NCBI GenBank assembly: GCA_003447295.1
Contig: DLZQ01000064.1
Span: forward strand, 1 to 21,736
Origin: Lachnospiraceae bacterium
GTDB taxonomy: Bacteria; Bacillota; Clostridia; Lachnospirales; Lachnospiraceae
DNA: 21,736 bases
Direction: 5' to 3'
This document shows positions 7,155-16,270 of the stretch, piece after piece. A program made the translations under genes and the position numbers. The notes beneath the pieces were generated by a model. The model worked only from the letters and a program-made list of their open reading frames with translations, did no database searches and was not told the origin of the DNA. Each line of letters begins with the position of its first letter. The stretch's first letter is position 1.

Positions 7155-9785
7155 TTATCCCCTGCTTCTATGGCAGGTAAAATAAATCACCTGATACTCT
7201 TTTGCGATCTCTGCAAGGAATCGCATTGCTCCCTTGGTCCGGTTCTCATCCAGATTCACAAAAGGATCATCCAGAATCAAAAACGGCTTCTGTTCCTCAT
7301 ACATGGCTTCCACCAAAGCAAGTCTCATACAGATACCGATCAGGTCACGGTTGCCCAGACTCAGATATCCGATGTCTCGGGGCATATTGCCTTCAACGAC
7401 CTGCAATCTGGTATTGGCATCCATCTGATAATTTTCGCATTCCGTTCCCGTGAGAATTCTGTAATATTTCCGGAACCCCTGCATGACAGGTTCTGTATAT
7501 TTCGCAGTGAACGAACTCTTTGCCTGTTCCAACAGATTTTTTGTCATTCCAAGCAATTCATATTGTTTGATTCCTTCCTCTGTCTTCTCCTGCAACGCTT
7601 CCAGCTCTTCCTGCATATTTTCCACATTATCCCAGGATTCCTGTAAGTCGGAAAGTTGTTTCTGATAGCTGTCAATGGTCTGAAAACGTTCTTCCATACG
7701 CTCCGAAAGGACCTGCATTTCATCTGCCAGACTTTCCAGGGATTCCTCTCCCTCCGGGACCTTCAGTGCCAGAAGTGCCGGAATGTCCTCTTTCGCTTCA
7801 AACGCTTTTATCTCCTGCTCGATTCTCCTATATTCTTGTAACTCCTTCTCATAATCCTTTCTATGACTTTCCAGTTCGGCCAACTGTTCTTCCGGATGCT
7901 CCTCCGGAATCAGCTGCAACGACACAAAATAGTCTTTTACCTGTTCTTCCAGCGCTTCGTATTTCTGTTTTTGCTGTAAATATTTCTTTTGTTTTTCCAG
8001 TAAAAGCTGTCTTTGTCTGAACTTTCCCGCCAGTTCATGCAATGCCGCAAGATAATTTTGTGTTTCCGGTACTTCTCCGTATTCTGCAAAAAACTGCTGC
8101 AAATCTTTCTGCAATGCGGCAATTCTCGCAGTCTTTTCATCCGATCCGTCCTGCTTCTGCCGCTCCAAAAGTGCTTCGTAATCTTTTCTCTTATTCTGCA
8201 GTTCCACAAGCCATGAGGTCAGTTCCAGTCCTTCCCGAAGTCCCCAGCGAGTGCAGAAATCCTCAATCTGTCCTTCCGCTATGCAGACCTGTGTCTCAAG
8301 TTCTTCCATTTCCTGTTCCAAATAGGAAAGCTCTGTATTTTCTCCCGTTTGGACTTTGGATCTGCCTGCTGTAAACAACAGTGCCGCTGCCACAGCTGCA
8401 ATTCCCAGTACGATCAGGACTCCTCCGATCACTCCCTGTCCCAATAGGATCACAGCACAACCGCCAAGCGCTAAAAGAATGCCAAAAAGCAATAGCATTT
8501 TTTTCCTTTTACCTGCTTCTTCCTGCTCCCGTAAGCATCTGGCATCTTCCTGTGCCTGTATGGATTGCAGGGTTTTCCTCTGTATTTCTTTCGCCTGCAG
8601 AAGACTTTTTCCTTCATTGCGGTTCGTCCAGGCATTTTTTACACTGTCGATCTCCGCCTCCTGCGGCATTCCTTCCGCAAAATATCCGGAAAGCTCCTCT
8701 AACCGTCTGCTCTCTTCCCCTGACAGGGCATTTTTTCTTGTCGCGCTTTCCAGGCTCTCAAGTTCTTGTGCCTCAGCATATTTTTCTTCCAGTCTGGCAT
8801 TGTCCGCCATGGGAAAATTATCTTTACACTGCGCCTGTTCTTCCTCTGTCAGGCAATAGATTTCCATTGCTTTGCGGACAGAAATCCCCTGATTGCAGAT
8901 GGCTGTTTTTTCGCGTAATTCCTCCCCTTTCGGTATCACGCCGTTAAAATAGCTTTCCGCTTCTTTTAAAGTCTGCTGTCTCTGTGCCATTTTTGCACGC
9001 AGATCCAGGTACTTCTCTTTTTTCGCCTGTTGATCCTTATAAATTCCCAGTTTCTTTTGTCTCTCCTGCAGTTCTGTCAGTTCCGCAGAAAGCTTTTCTC
9101 TCTCCTCGATCGCCGCCTTTTTCCGGGTATCAATACTTTCCATCGTATTCTGTATCTCCTGCCCGTTACGGATCTGCGTCTTCAGTTCCGTAATGCGGTC
9201 CCTGCTCTGACGGAGCGATCCGGTCTTACGAGAGGGTGACATGCTGTTTAACAGATCGTTCAACCGCTTGTCCGCTGTCTCAAAATTATTGATATCGTCC
9301 GTATTCTCCGCCAGATTCCCGATTTTGGCATTGATACCGTCCGTAACAAAGGTCTCGCAGTCATTCTGTGAGATGAAAATCGTTCGTTCAAAGGATCCTG
9401 CATCAATCCGGAACAACTCTTCTCCCAGATTTTGTGTAAAATCTCTGCATGGCAGATTTGTTTTCGTATCTGTCAGCTGAAATTCATCTTCTGCGCTTTT
9501 ACTTCCGAAGGTTCTGCGGACAGAATATTGCTTTCCTTCACTTTCGAATTGCAGTTCTCCGCCGTAGACGCCCTTTTGCCAGGGACTGTATCTCTTCCTC
9601 TCATTTTCCAGCGGGTCCCTCTTCCCTTCATTCCGGAATCCGAAAAGCATAACGCGTAAGAATGCAGCCAGTGTGCTTTTTCCCCAGCCGTTTTCCTCAC
9701 AGACGGTGTTGCAGCCATCTGTAAAATCATATGTAAAGTCACTTAGTTTTCCGAAATTCTCAATGTGACATTTGATCAGTTTCAT
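7155..9785 (-). CDS. SbcC/YhaN-like AAA ATPase with hydrophobic hairpin
   Basis: An 876-residue SMC/Rad50-type ATPase, the likely ATPase partner of the nuclease encoded just upstream. The N-terminal half-site has IENFGKL and the P-loop EENGWGKST (residues 30-38), with a Q-loop ISQND near 138. Long Glu/Lys/Gln-rich coiled-coil arms span about 180-430 and 485-760. The C-terminal half-site has the signature YLSLGNRD and Walker B FLILDDPFVNLDE, then YFTCH. The arms are joined by two adjacent hydrophobic stretches, about residues 429-474, not by a CxxC zinc hook. This suggests membrane association, as I recall for Bacillus YhaN, but that is from memory. The start overlaps the nuclease stop in ATGA, implying translational coupling. 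Likely role: DNA-end processing or repair. Confidence 0.85.
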   Translation of the reverse strand: MKLIKCHIENFGKLSDFTYDFTDGCNTVCEENGWGKSTLAAFLRVMLFGFRNEGKRDPLENERKRYSPWQKGVYGGELQFESEGKQYSVRRTFGSKSAEDEFQLTDTKTNLPCRDFTQNLGEELFRIDAGSFERTIFISQNDCETFVTDGINAKIGNLAENTDDINNFETADKRLNDLLNSMSPSRKTGSLRQSRDRITELKTQIRNGQEIQNTMESIDTRKKAAIEEREKLSAELTELQERQKKLGIYKDQQAKKEKYLDLRAKMAQRQQTLKEAESYFNGVIPKGEELREKTAICNQGISVRKAMEIYCLTEEEQAQCKDNFPMADNARLEEKYAEAQELESLESATRKNALSGEESRRLEELSGYFAEGMPQEAEIDSVKNAWTNRNEGKSLLQAKEIQRKTLQSIQAQEDARCLREQEEAGKRKKMLLLFGILLALGGCAVILLGQGVIGGVLIVLGIAAVAAALLFTAGRSKVQTGENTELSYLEQEMEELETQVCIAEGQIEDFCTRWGLREGLELTSWLVELQNKRKDYEALLERQKQDGSDEKTARIAALQKDLQQFFAEYGEVPETQNYLAALHELAGKFRQRQLLLEKQKKYLQQKQKYEALEEQVKDYFVSLQLIPEEHPEEQLAELESHRKDYEKELQEYRRIEQEIKAFEAKEDIPALLALKVPEGEESLESLADEMQVLSERMEERFQTIDSYQKQLSDLQESWDNVENMQEELEALQEKTEEGIKQYELLGMTKNLLEQAKSSFTAKYTEPVMQGFRKYYRILTGTECENYQMDANTRLQVVEGNMPRDIGYLSLGNRDLIGICMRLALVEAMYEEQKPFLILDDPFVNLDENRTKGAMRFLAEIAKEYQVIYFTCHRSRG

Positions 9786-10906
9786 GCGTCCAGGATCTCC
9801 TCTCCGGCCAGTGCCTGCAATCCGTAATGTATCACTGTCGCCTTGTCCTCTTCCGGCAGATCCGCTCTGCCCATGACAGTACGGATAAACTCTCCCTTTA
9901 AGGACTTATCCTTTGCAAAAGCAGCATAATCCACCAGATACGCAGAGTTGTCCTTAATCTTCACAAAATAAAAAAGGTGGCTGAACTGATGTAGCAGAAA
10001 ATCAATATCCTTTTCACTTTCCACATCTATTTTCCCGACCAGTTCATACTTGATCAGACTTTTCTCCGGGTAACCTTTCCCGGTTGTCTCATCTCTCATC
10101 CGTTCCATGATTTCCGTCGTGGATTCACAACCGGTAATATCCACCGGAATGGTATAGAGCTTCCGGGATGCGAAAGGAATAAAAGTACTGTCAATTGTAC
10201 CTGTCAGCTCATCAATGTCAAGCATCACAAATCCATGCTCTCCGCATTCGTCAAACCCTCTGCCCTCCAGACAGCCTGGATAGCAATAGACGCCTCTCGC
10301 ATCCAGACGCTCTTTTTTATAGCTGTGGATGTGTCCCAGGGCAAGATAATCAATTCCCTTATTTTTCAATGCCGTCAGATGAATGATCTCCGCCTTATCT
10401 CTCGCACTGTATTCCGATTCCTGCCCATGCAGGACTACAATGTTGCATTGATCTGCGTCCAGAGACAATGTATGATAGATGCTTCCGCTGTTTTCCGGTG
10501 TCAGTTCCACCCCGGTAACTGCAACTCCCTTACCGGAGGTATTCTCCGTCCCTGAAAGTTCATAGCTTGTCCAGTTGTTCCCGAATAGATGAAGATTCTC
10601 CGGAAGTTCCGAAAGACTGGACGTAAAGCTTCCTTCGTCATGATTCCCCTGTAAGTAATAAAAAGCTATTTGGGGATGTCCCTGAATTAAGTCTTTTACC
10701 ACATTCCGGGCGGTAGCAGATACGTTTTTCGTATCGAACAGATCCCCTGCAATAATGATCGCCGCCACGCCCTGCTCTGCCCCGTATGCAACCATATTCT
10801 GAAAGGTGGTCAGCAATTCCGTCTTACGTTCTCTCGCTTTTTCTTTGGTCAGATTTGCACTCATTTTGGAATCCAGATGGATATCCGCACAATGGATGAT
10901 TTTCAT
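9782..10906 (-). CDS. SbcD/YhaO-like metallophosphoesterase (DNA exonuclease)
   Basis: A 374-residue calcineurin-like phosphoesterase with all metal-binding motifs visible: CADIHLDS (D8, H10), GDLFD (D55), GNHDEG (N88, H89), VVLHG (H160) and LGHIH (H192, H194). This is the Mre11/SbcD nuclease pattern, and the C-terminal 130 residues would form the cap and accessory domain. It is expected to use Mn2+ to cut DNA ends in complex with the ATPase encoded next. The start is set by GGGAGG 8 nt upstream of ATG 10906, and a promoter with 17-bp spacing lies 67 bases further up. The stop overlaps the ATPase start by 4 bases. The 'YhaO-like' label is based on the pairing with a YhaN-like ATPase. Confidence 0.88.
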   Translation of the reverse strand: MKIIHCADIHLDSKMSANLTKEKARERKTELLTTFQNMVAYGAEQGVAAIIIAGDLFDTKNVSATARNVVKDLIQGHPQIAFYYLQGNHDEGSFTSSLSELPENLHLFGNNWTSYELSGTENTSGKGVAVTGVELTPENSGSIYHTLSLDADQCNIVVLHGQESEYSARDKAEIIHLTALKNKGIDYLALGHIHSYKKERLDARGVYCYPGCLEGRGFDECGEHGFVMLDIDELTGTIDSTFIPFASRKLYTIPVDITGCESTTEIMERMRDETTGKGYPEKSLIKYELVGKIDVESEKDIDFLLHQFSHLFYFVKIKDNSAYLVDYAAFAKDKSLKGEFIRTVMGRADLPEEDKATVIHYGLQALAGEEILDA

Positions 10907-10972
10907 ATTGCTGCCTCCCGCATTAACCCTGTAGCACCTGTTTCAAAAGATTGGAACTATGCAGACATATTC

Positions 10973-11001
10973 ATTATATACGAATCTTTGTTCGATTACA
11001 A
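10973..11001 (-). promoter_or_regulatory. Sigma-A-type promoter of the nuclease-ATPase operon
   Basis: On the minus strand TTGTAA (11001-10996) and TATAAT (10978-10973) are 17 bp apart. The predicted start near 10966 gives a leader of about 60 nt to the nuclease ATG. The -35 box begins two bases beyond the terminator of the preceding ABC operon, a very compact junction. Confidence 0.75.
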
Positions 11002-11002
11002 C

Positions 11003-11054
11003 AAAAACGTATCGGTAGTGAGACATTCGGTCTCGTTTTCCGATACGTTTTTTT
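11003..11054 (-). terminator. Terminator of the ABC importer operon (bidirectional form)
   Basis: The arms AAAAACGTATCGG (11003-11015) and CCGATACGTTTTT (11040-11052) are perfectly complementary. A second inner stem, GAGAC/GTCTC, lies inside the loop. Each strand has a T-run after the stem (11007-11003 on minus, 11048-11054 on plus). It lies 28 bases after the ATPase stop codon. Only minus-strand transcription is expected here. Confidence 0.85.
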
Positions 11055-11081
11055 AAGATGCTGAATCACCTATGTTTATGA

Positions 11082-12728
11082 CTATACCTGCAGTCTGCCG
11101 GCTGTAATGAGTTTTCCGGATTTTCTGTCAAATAACAGAATATCTTCTCCACCGATCTCGAACTTCACTTCCTGACCGATCTTGTAAGCGGTATTGCCGA
11201 AGACTACGCCGGTCAGCAGGAAATCACCGATACGAAGCTTAATCGTGGATTCCATACCAGTAGGCATGGCACCGTAGATCACGCCGTCCAGTCCTGCAAC
11301 ATCGTGTAATTGCAGGGCTTCGGGACGTACACCGATGACAAAATCCTCGTTGGTGATCACGGGAGCTTCCTGCAGTGCGTAATCGTCCTCGTTCACTCTG
11401 GCAATATGATACTTGAAGACTTCATCCTTATTGGATTTCTCCACAGCTTTCTTATCCTGCATTTTCTCTTTGTGACGGGCTGCCTCATCGGCTTCGTTCT
11501 TATCTCTCTCTGCAAACCATCTTAGCAGATCCAGATGTTCTTTCGGAACAAACTTTGCCTTTCTACCGTCTAAAATCGTCACATCCAGGCTGCCGTTTTC
11601 ATTCTGCACACCCTTAGCTTCGATAAAATTAATGGAAGGATTTCCTACGAAATCAGCCACAAACAGGTTGTTGGGTCTGCTGTACACAGTCAGCGGTGCT
11701 TCATACTGCTGCAATACACCGTTGTTGATCAGACAGATCTTCGTTGCCAGTGTCATAGCTTCCATCTGGTCATGGGTTACATATACGAAGGTGCTTCCGG
11801 TCTCTACATGCAGACGCTGCAGTTCATATCTCATTTCCAGACGGAGTTTCGCATCCAGGTTAGACAGCGGCTCATCCATGAACAGTACCTGGGGTTCCGG
11901 TGCCAGGGTTCTGGCAATGGCAACTCTCTGCTGCTGTCCACCGGACAGTTCTGCGGGATAACGGTTCATGAACATTCCGATCTTAACGATACGGGATACT
12001 CTGCGTACCGCCAGGTCTATCTCTTCCTTGGAATATTTTCTGACCTTGGTTACTACCTTGCCACCGGATACGACTTCGAATTTCTCGTTAAGCTCTTCCC
12101 CTTTTTCCTTATGACCTGCCAGGATGCTGTCCAGCTTGGCAGTCAGCTCCTGCTTCTTTTGTTTTGATGCACTTTCTTTGTCTGCCGCCTCGTGGAGTTT
12201 GTAATTATACAGCTCCTTTGCAGTATAGATAGAAATGATGTAATTATCGATCAGCTTCAGATAGACCATATCCAGGTCTAATTTTCCCTTTTTATCTCTG
12301 CATTCCTCAATGAGTTTTACCAGCTCTCCCGGATTCTCCAGTGCCTTGATCATGCTTTTTAAAGCTTTGGCTTCCTCATCGATCACGGGAAGTTCTTCCT
12401 TGATATTGCCCAGTCCGAAGGAGATGTTCTGGTATACCGTCATGTTCGGCCACAGTGCGTAGTTTTGGAACAGAAATCCGACTTTTCTCTTATTTGCGGG
12501 AACATTGATTCCCGCTTCACTGTCGAATACCACCCGGTCTCCGATCTTGATCTGCCCGCTGGTAGGGGTCTCCAGACCGGCGATCATACGTAAGGTAGTG
12601 GTCTTACCGCAACCGGAGGGACCAAGCAGAGTGATAAAGGAATTGTCCTCCATATCCAGACTCAGATCATCTACCGCATAGAATTTTCCCCAACGTTTTG
12701 TAACATGTGTTAATTTGATTTCCGGCAT
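11082..12728 (-). CDS. ABC importer ATP-binding protein with large internal insertion
   Basis: A 548-residue ATPase of the Fe3+/spermidine/sugar (FbpC/PotA/UgpC-type) class, long against a usual 330-380. Motifs in order: Walker A GPSGCGKT (36-43), Q-loop FQNYALWPNMTVYQN (Q88), signature LSGGQQQR (261-268), Walker B VLFMDE (281-286), D-loop and THD switch histidine (H319). The Q-loop to signature distance is about 173 residues; MalK-type proteins have about 50. The extra segment, roughly 108-232, is charged and helical. A second Lys/Glu-rich stretch (about 405-437) interrupts the C-terminal TOBE-like regulatory domain. GGAGGT inside the end of the permease gene serves its ATG, and only two bases separate the genes. 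It would energise the fused permease. Confidence 0.9.
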   Translation of the reverse strand: MPEIKLTHVTKRWGKFYAVDDLSLDMEDNSFITLLGPSGCGKTTTLRMIAGLETPTSGQIKIGDRVVFDSEAGINVPANKRKVGFLFQNYALWPNMTVYQNISFGLGNIKEELPVIDEEAKALKSMIKALENPGELVKLIEECRDKKGKLDLDMVYLKLIDNYIISIYTAKELYNYKLHEAADKESASKQKKQELTAKLDSILAGHKEKGEELNEKFEVVSGGKVVTKVRKYSKEEIDLAVRRVSRIVKIGMFMNRYPAELSGGQQQRVAIARTLAPEPQVLFMDEPLSNLDAKLRLEMRYELQRLHVETGSTFVYVTHDQMEAMTLATKICLINNGVLQQYEAPLTVYSRPNNLFVADFVGNPSINFIEAKGVQNENGSLDVTILDGRKAKFVPKEHLDLLRWFAERDKNEADEAARHKEKMQDKKAVEKSNKDEVFKYHIARVNEDDYALQEAPVITNEDFVIGVRPEALQLHDVAGLDGVIYGAMPTGMESTIKLRIGDFLLTGVVFGNTAYKIGQEVKFEIGGEDILLFDRKSGKLITAGRLQV

Positions 12729-12730
12729 AG

Positions 12731-14560
12731 TTATTTACCTCCGATACCTTCATCCAGGCTGGACCCGGTCAGTTTATTTACTAAAGTATTAAAGATCAGG
12801 ATCGTTACGATCAGGATCAGGTTGATGGCGCTGGAGAATGCATACAGTCCCATCTCATCGAAATAATCCAGTGTCGTGGAGAGGATAAAGCCCTGCGTAC
12901 ATAACAGTAAGAACAGGGACAGCTCTCGCAGACAGGTCATGAACGGAAGCATATATCCGTTGATAATGGAAGACTTCTGGATCGGAATGATGATCCGCAG
13001 CATCCGCTTGTACCAGGGAATATCCTGAATGATGGCCGCTTCCTCGATCTCTCCCGACAGCTGCAGCATGGAGTTCAGTGCACTTCTGCTGGCGAAGGGA
13101 ATGTACTTGATCACACCTGCGATGATTAACAATGTGTAAGTGTTGAACAGGTTGATCTTGTCATTGGAGAACAGGATGAAGAACGCTGCGCCCACTGCCA
13201 GGGACGGCATCAGGTACGGCAGGAATGCCACACCGTTGACGTAATTCGCCCACTTACTTCTCCGGTTCTTGGATACTGCATAACCGATCAGAGTACCGAT
13301 GGTACCTGCGATCAGAGCACAACATACAGCGACTAACATCGTTCCCTTGAATGCTCTCCAGATCAGCGGATTGTGGAGGATACCGGGCTGTCCGTACAGA
13401 GCACCGGCTCCGTTGTTATCCGTCAGCCACCACTTGGTGGTCAGCGCGTTAGAATCCATGGTATACAGGAAACTGTAATCTCCCGGATTCGGAAGGAAAG
13501 TCTCCAGTGCGAAGGACAAGATCGGGAAAATACTGGTGAAGAAGGTGATAACGATCAGAATGACCGCGATCAGGTATTTTCCAACCTTTCCTAAGTTGAT
13601 CTTGGAGATCTGTCCGGATTTACCGGTAACCGTCGTATAATTCTTACGGCTCTTTAAGCTCATCTGGTTCATTAACAGGATCGCCACACCGAAGATCATC
13701 ATGATGATGGCAAGAATACTGGCTTCCCCGGTATACTTGGAGTTCATGGAGATGTACTTGGTGGATAGAGTAGTCAGTCCCAGATAGTGAGGTACGGGAT
13801 AACTTCCCATAGCGCTTCCGAATACCAACAGGATCGTGGAAAGAATCGCCGGCTTTACCATAGGTAAGGTAATGCGGAACATGGTCTTCCACTTCGGTGT
13901 ATCCAAAATCGTCGCTGCTTCCTCCAGATTGGCATCCATGTTGCGGAAGATGCCGCCGATCAGTATGTAGGCAAAGGGGGCATAATGCAGTCCCAAAACT
14001 ACTGCACTGGGGAACAGCCCCAGGCACCACCATTTAGGCATCGTAATGTGAAAGAGCGAAGCCAACAATCCGTTGGAGGTTCCGGTGACTGCATTACTGT
14101 TGAATACATTCTGCCATACCACTGCCAGTGTCCACTGGGGCATGATGTAGGGGAAAATAAAAATGGAGCTTAAATATTTTTTACATTTTAAATTGGTTCT
14201 CGTAATTAAGAATGCGAACAAACCGCCGAACAAAATAGAGATCAGGCAGGTAAAGACTGCCAAAAGAACAGTATTTAACAGCGGTGTCCACAGATTCGTT
14301 CTCGCCAGCTTACTGGTGAACAGATCCACATAATTGACAACGGAATATCCGCTTGCTTTTCCGGTAAGATGTGCATCGATGGTGCCCGGATGGATCTTGA
14401 AGGTATCCTCGACGATTGCCACGATCGGCGCCACTGTGGTAAAAGTAAGTACGATACCAAACAGAAGCAGAATGATATTTTGTGGCTTGGAGAAATACGT
14501 CTTGATCTTGTTCAGAACAATCACCATCTTGCTTGTTTTTTTTGTGGCACTCTGATTCAT
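12731..14560 (-). CDS. ABC importer permease, fused double-domain (FbpB/AfuB-type)
   Basis: A 609-residue integral membrane protein made of two binding-protein-dependent permease (MetI-type) domains in tandem, about 12 helices. Both halves carry the EAA loop that contacts the ATPase: EEAATILDTPKWKTMFRITLPMVKP in the first and EEAAIIQDIPWYKRMLRIIIPIQKS in the second. Fusion of the two domains is typical of ferric-iron, hexose-phosphate (AfuB) and related importers. I set the start at ATG 14560 because AGAGAGG is 6 nt upstream; an upstream in-frame ATG at 14605 has no such site. The binding-protein gene lies upstream across a stem-loop (14616-14669). The ATPase gene follows after two bases. The substrate is not readable from sequence. 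Confidence 0.92.
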   Translation of the reverse strand: MNQSATKKTSKMVIVLNKIKTYFSKPQNIILLLFGIVLTFTTVAPIVAIVEDTFKIHPGTIDAHLTGKASGYSVVNYVDLFTSKLARTNLWTPLLNTVLLAVFTCLISILFGGLFAFLITRTNLKCKKYLSSIFIFPYIMPQWTLAVVWQNVFNSNAVTGTSNGLLASLFHITMPKWWCLGLFPSAVVLGLHYAPFAYILIGGIFRNMDANLEEAATILDTPKWKTMFRITLPMVKPAILSTILLVFGSAMGSYPVPHYLGLTTLSTKYISMNSKYTGEASILAIIMMIFGVAILLMNQMSLKSRKNYTTVTGKSGQISKINLGKVGKYLIAVILIVITFFTSIFPILSFALETFLPNPGDYSFLYTMDSNALTTKWWLTDNNGAGALYGQPGILHNPLIWRAFKGTMLVAVCCALIAGTIGTLIGYAVSKNRRSKWANYVNGVAFLPYLMPSLAVGAAFFILFSNDKINLFNTYTLLIIAGVIKYIPFASRSALNSMLQLSGEIEEAAIIQDIPWYKRMLRIIIPIQKSSIINGYMLPFMTCLRELSLFLLLCTQGFILSTTLDYFDEMGLYAFSSAINLILIVTILIFNTLVNKLTGSSLDEGIGGK

Positions 14561-14615
14561 GGTTAACCTCTCTTCCCAATACAAGCTTTTGGTCCTGTAA
14601 ACCATCCACCCCTGC

Positions 14616-14669
14616 GAATAAGAAAACTGCTACTTACATGCAGGCATGATGTAGCAGATTTTCTTATTC
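14616..14669 (-). other. Intercistronic stem-loop between binding protein and permease genes
   Basis: The arms GAATAAGAAAACTGCTAC (14616-14633) and GTAGCAGATTTTCTTATTC (14651-14669) pair along 18 bp with a single bulged A. A smaller inner palindrome CATGC/GCATG sits in the loop. On the minus strand the 3' arm contains TTTTCTT but no clean T-run follows the stem. Such hairpins after a binding-protein gene commonly protect its mRNA end or cut expression of downstream permease genes. Confidence 0.7.
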
Positions 14670-14713
14670 TGACAGGACGAATAGTCACTTTTTTATATCA
14701 TATATCACTCATA

Positions 14714-16138
14714 TCACTCAGCAGTATACTTCGGTAACAGTTCGATCCAGCTTCCTACCGTGAAGGATACGGATGCGCAGTACTCAGGATCTTCCAGCAC
14801 CAGTTCGCCATCGGTAGACCACCAGTCGAAGCCTCTGTCATTCTTGCTCTCGTATACAACATTACCGTTCTCATCATTACCGCCGGTGCTGTGCTGATAG
14901 GTAGCTTCGATTGCCTTTGCCACTTCAGGGTTAGCGGAATAACCGCCCATGTCTTTGCCCCATGCGCTGAAGCCGTCTTCCGTACAGGTCATGTATGCGA
15001 TGAAAGCACATGCAGTCCAAGGCAGCGGGCTGTTATCGGTAACAAACAGATAATGGCAGTAACCGTATCCGCCGATTCCCTTATAACCATCCTGATAAGC
15101 GGCAACCTTAATATTGTTCACAGATACACCTGCGGATTCTTCTACGGAACGCAGTTTACTGTATACTAACAGTCCACACTGATCGGTAGCGGAATCGGAT
15201 ACCAGCGTATTACAGATAGGTCCATCATCGGTCTGGGCATTGTAGCTGCCTACCCAGAGCTTGATCCATGCCAGGGCATATTTACCATCAGCGCCTAAGC
15301 CTAAATCATTGGCTTCGGATTCCATCTCATCAATCGTGGGCTGGAAGTAAGCCTGCTCATCAGCGGGTAATGCATTGAAAGCATCCTTTAACATGGCTGC
15401 GTATTTGTCTTCGGTCAGCATGTACAGGAAATTCTTACCTACAACCTCGGAATCAATATCCATGAACAATGCGTGAGTTCCTTCCGCTACGAAGTCCCAG
15501 CAGTTGTCATATACTTTATCTCCGGTACAGTTGTATTCGAATACCTTATTCAGCGTCTGTAATGCCAGATAACCGTCCACCGCATCGGGTGTGGTTCCGT
15601 TAGCCTCTGCCCATTCCTTGGGAATGAACGTATCCAGTATTCCGGTCTGTGTCATCTTGGATTCAATCTGATTACCATCCTGGATCAGGGTCATTGCGAA
15701 GGTTCCTTCCGGCTTCAGGGAATCAGCGGTCAGCTGTTCAAAGATCTTGTTGTTCTTAGGCTGCTGCCAGTCAAATTCCATGCTGTAAGAAGGATCGATA
15801 GACTGCAGATACTCGATGAACAGAGGAAGTGCTGCTTTACCACGGCTGGAATTACCTACACCGTAAAAGGTCTTGCCGTTGGATTCTTCGATGGCCTTCT
15901 GTGCCAGTTCCTCCATGGTCATTCCTTCTGCCTGTTTGATGATCTGCTGAGTTGCAGTAAGATTTGCGTCGTCGGCTACCTCCGGGGTCTTAGTCTCTGC
16001 CACCGTCTCGGTTCCGGCTGTCTGTGTGTTATCTGCGCTTCCAGTTGCCTGGTTCTGTGTCTCGCTGCTGCCGCATCCGGCTAACATACCAACACTCAGT
16101 GCACAGATCATAAGTAACGATACTACTCTTTTCTTCAT
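14714..16138 (-). CDS. Extracellular solute-binding lipoprotein of the ABC importer
   Basis: A 474-residue exported lipoprotein with signal peptide MKKRVVSLLMICALSVGMLAGC; the lipobox is LAGC with C22. A low-complexity Thr/Ala/Glu linker follows (to about residue 58), then a mixed alpha/beta binding-protein body with phrases such as KTFYGVGNSSRGKAALPLFIEYLQ and LPWTACAFIAYMTCTEDGFSAWGKDMGGY. It belongs to the type 2 extracellular solute-binding class. I cannot name the subfamily, and it is much longer than the AfuA-like protein encoded upstream. GGGAGG lies 7-8 nt before the ATG. It leads the importer operon, and its promoter is preceded by three direct repeats, so it is probably the main regulated target of the two-component system. 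Confidence 0.88.
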   Translation of the reverse strand: MKKRVVSLLMICALSVGMLAGCGSSETQNQATGSADNTQTAGTETVAETKTPEVADDANLTATQQIIKQAEGMTMEELAQKAIEESNGKTFYGVGNSSRGKAALPLFIEYLQSIDPSYSMEFDWQQPKNNKIFEQLTADSLKPEGTFAMTLIQDGNQIESKMTQTGILDTFIPKEWAEANGTTPDAVDGYLALQTLNKVFEYNCTGDKVYDNCWDFVAEGTHALFMDIDSEVVGKNFLYMLTEDKYAAMLKDAFNALPADEQAYFQPTIDEMESEANDLGLGADGKYALAWIKLWVGSYNAQTDDGPICNTLVSDSATDQCGLLVYSKLRSVEESAGVSVNNIKVAAYQDGYKGIGGYGYCHYLFVTDNSPLPWTACAFIAYMTCTEDGFSAWGKDMGGYSANPEVAKAIEATYQHSTGGNDENGNVVYESKNDRGFDWWSTDGELVLEDPEYCASVSFTVGSWIELLPKYTAE

Positions 16139-16231
16139 ATGCTGTCCTCCCTTGAAACATATAGTTTGTATAACCCTTTATGGTTCACTTACTTGGAATG
16201 GGATGTTTCCCACTTCCGTTCTGATGATTCT

Positions 16232-16260
16232 ATTATACGTTGGGAATTCAGCAATTTGTA
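16232..16260 (-). promoter_or_regulatory. Likely activator-dependent promoter of the ABC importer operon
   Basis: On the minus strand a perfect TATAAT (16237-16232) has a poor -35 at 17 bp, TACAAA (16260-16255). A good -10 with a bad -35 and repeats immediately upstream suits an activator-dependent promoter. The leader to the ATG would be about 90 nt. Confidence 0.6.
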
Positions 16261-16270
16261 TAAGGTAAAA

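Noticed and set aside
8356..8947. Overlapping plus-strand frames opposite the SbcC-like ATPase
   Set aside because: They are Ser/Pro/Cys-rich shadows of the coiled-coil and hydrophobic-hairpin codons. No promoter or ribosome-binding site is present.
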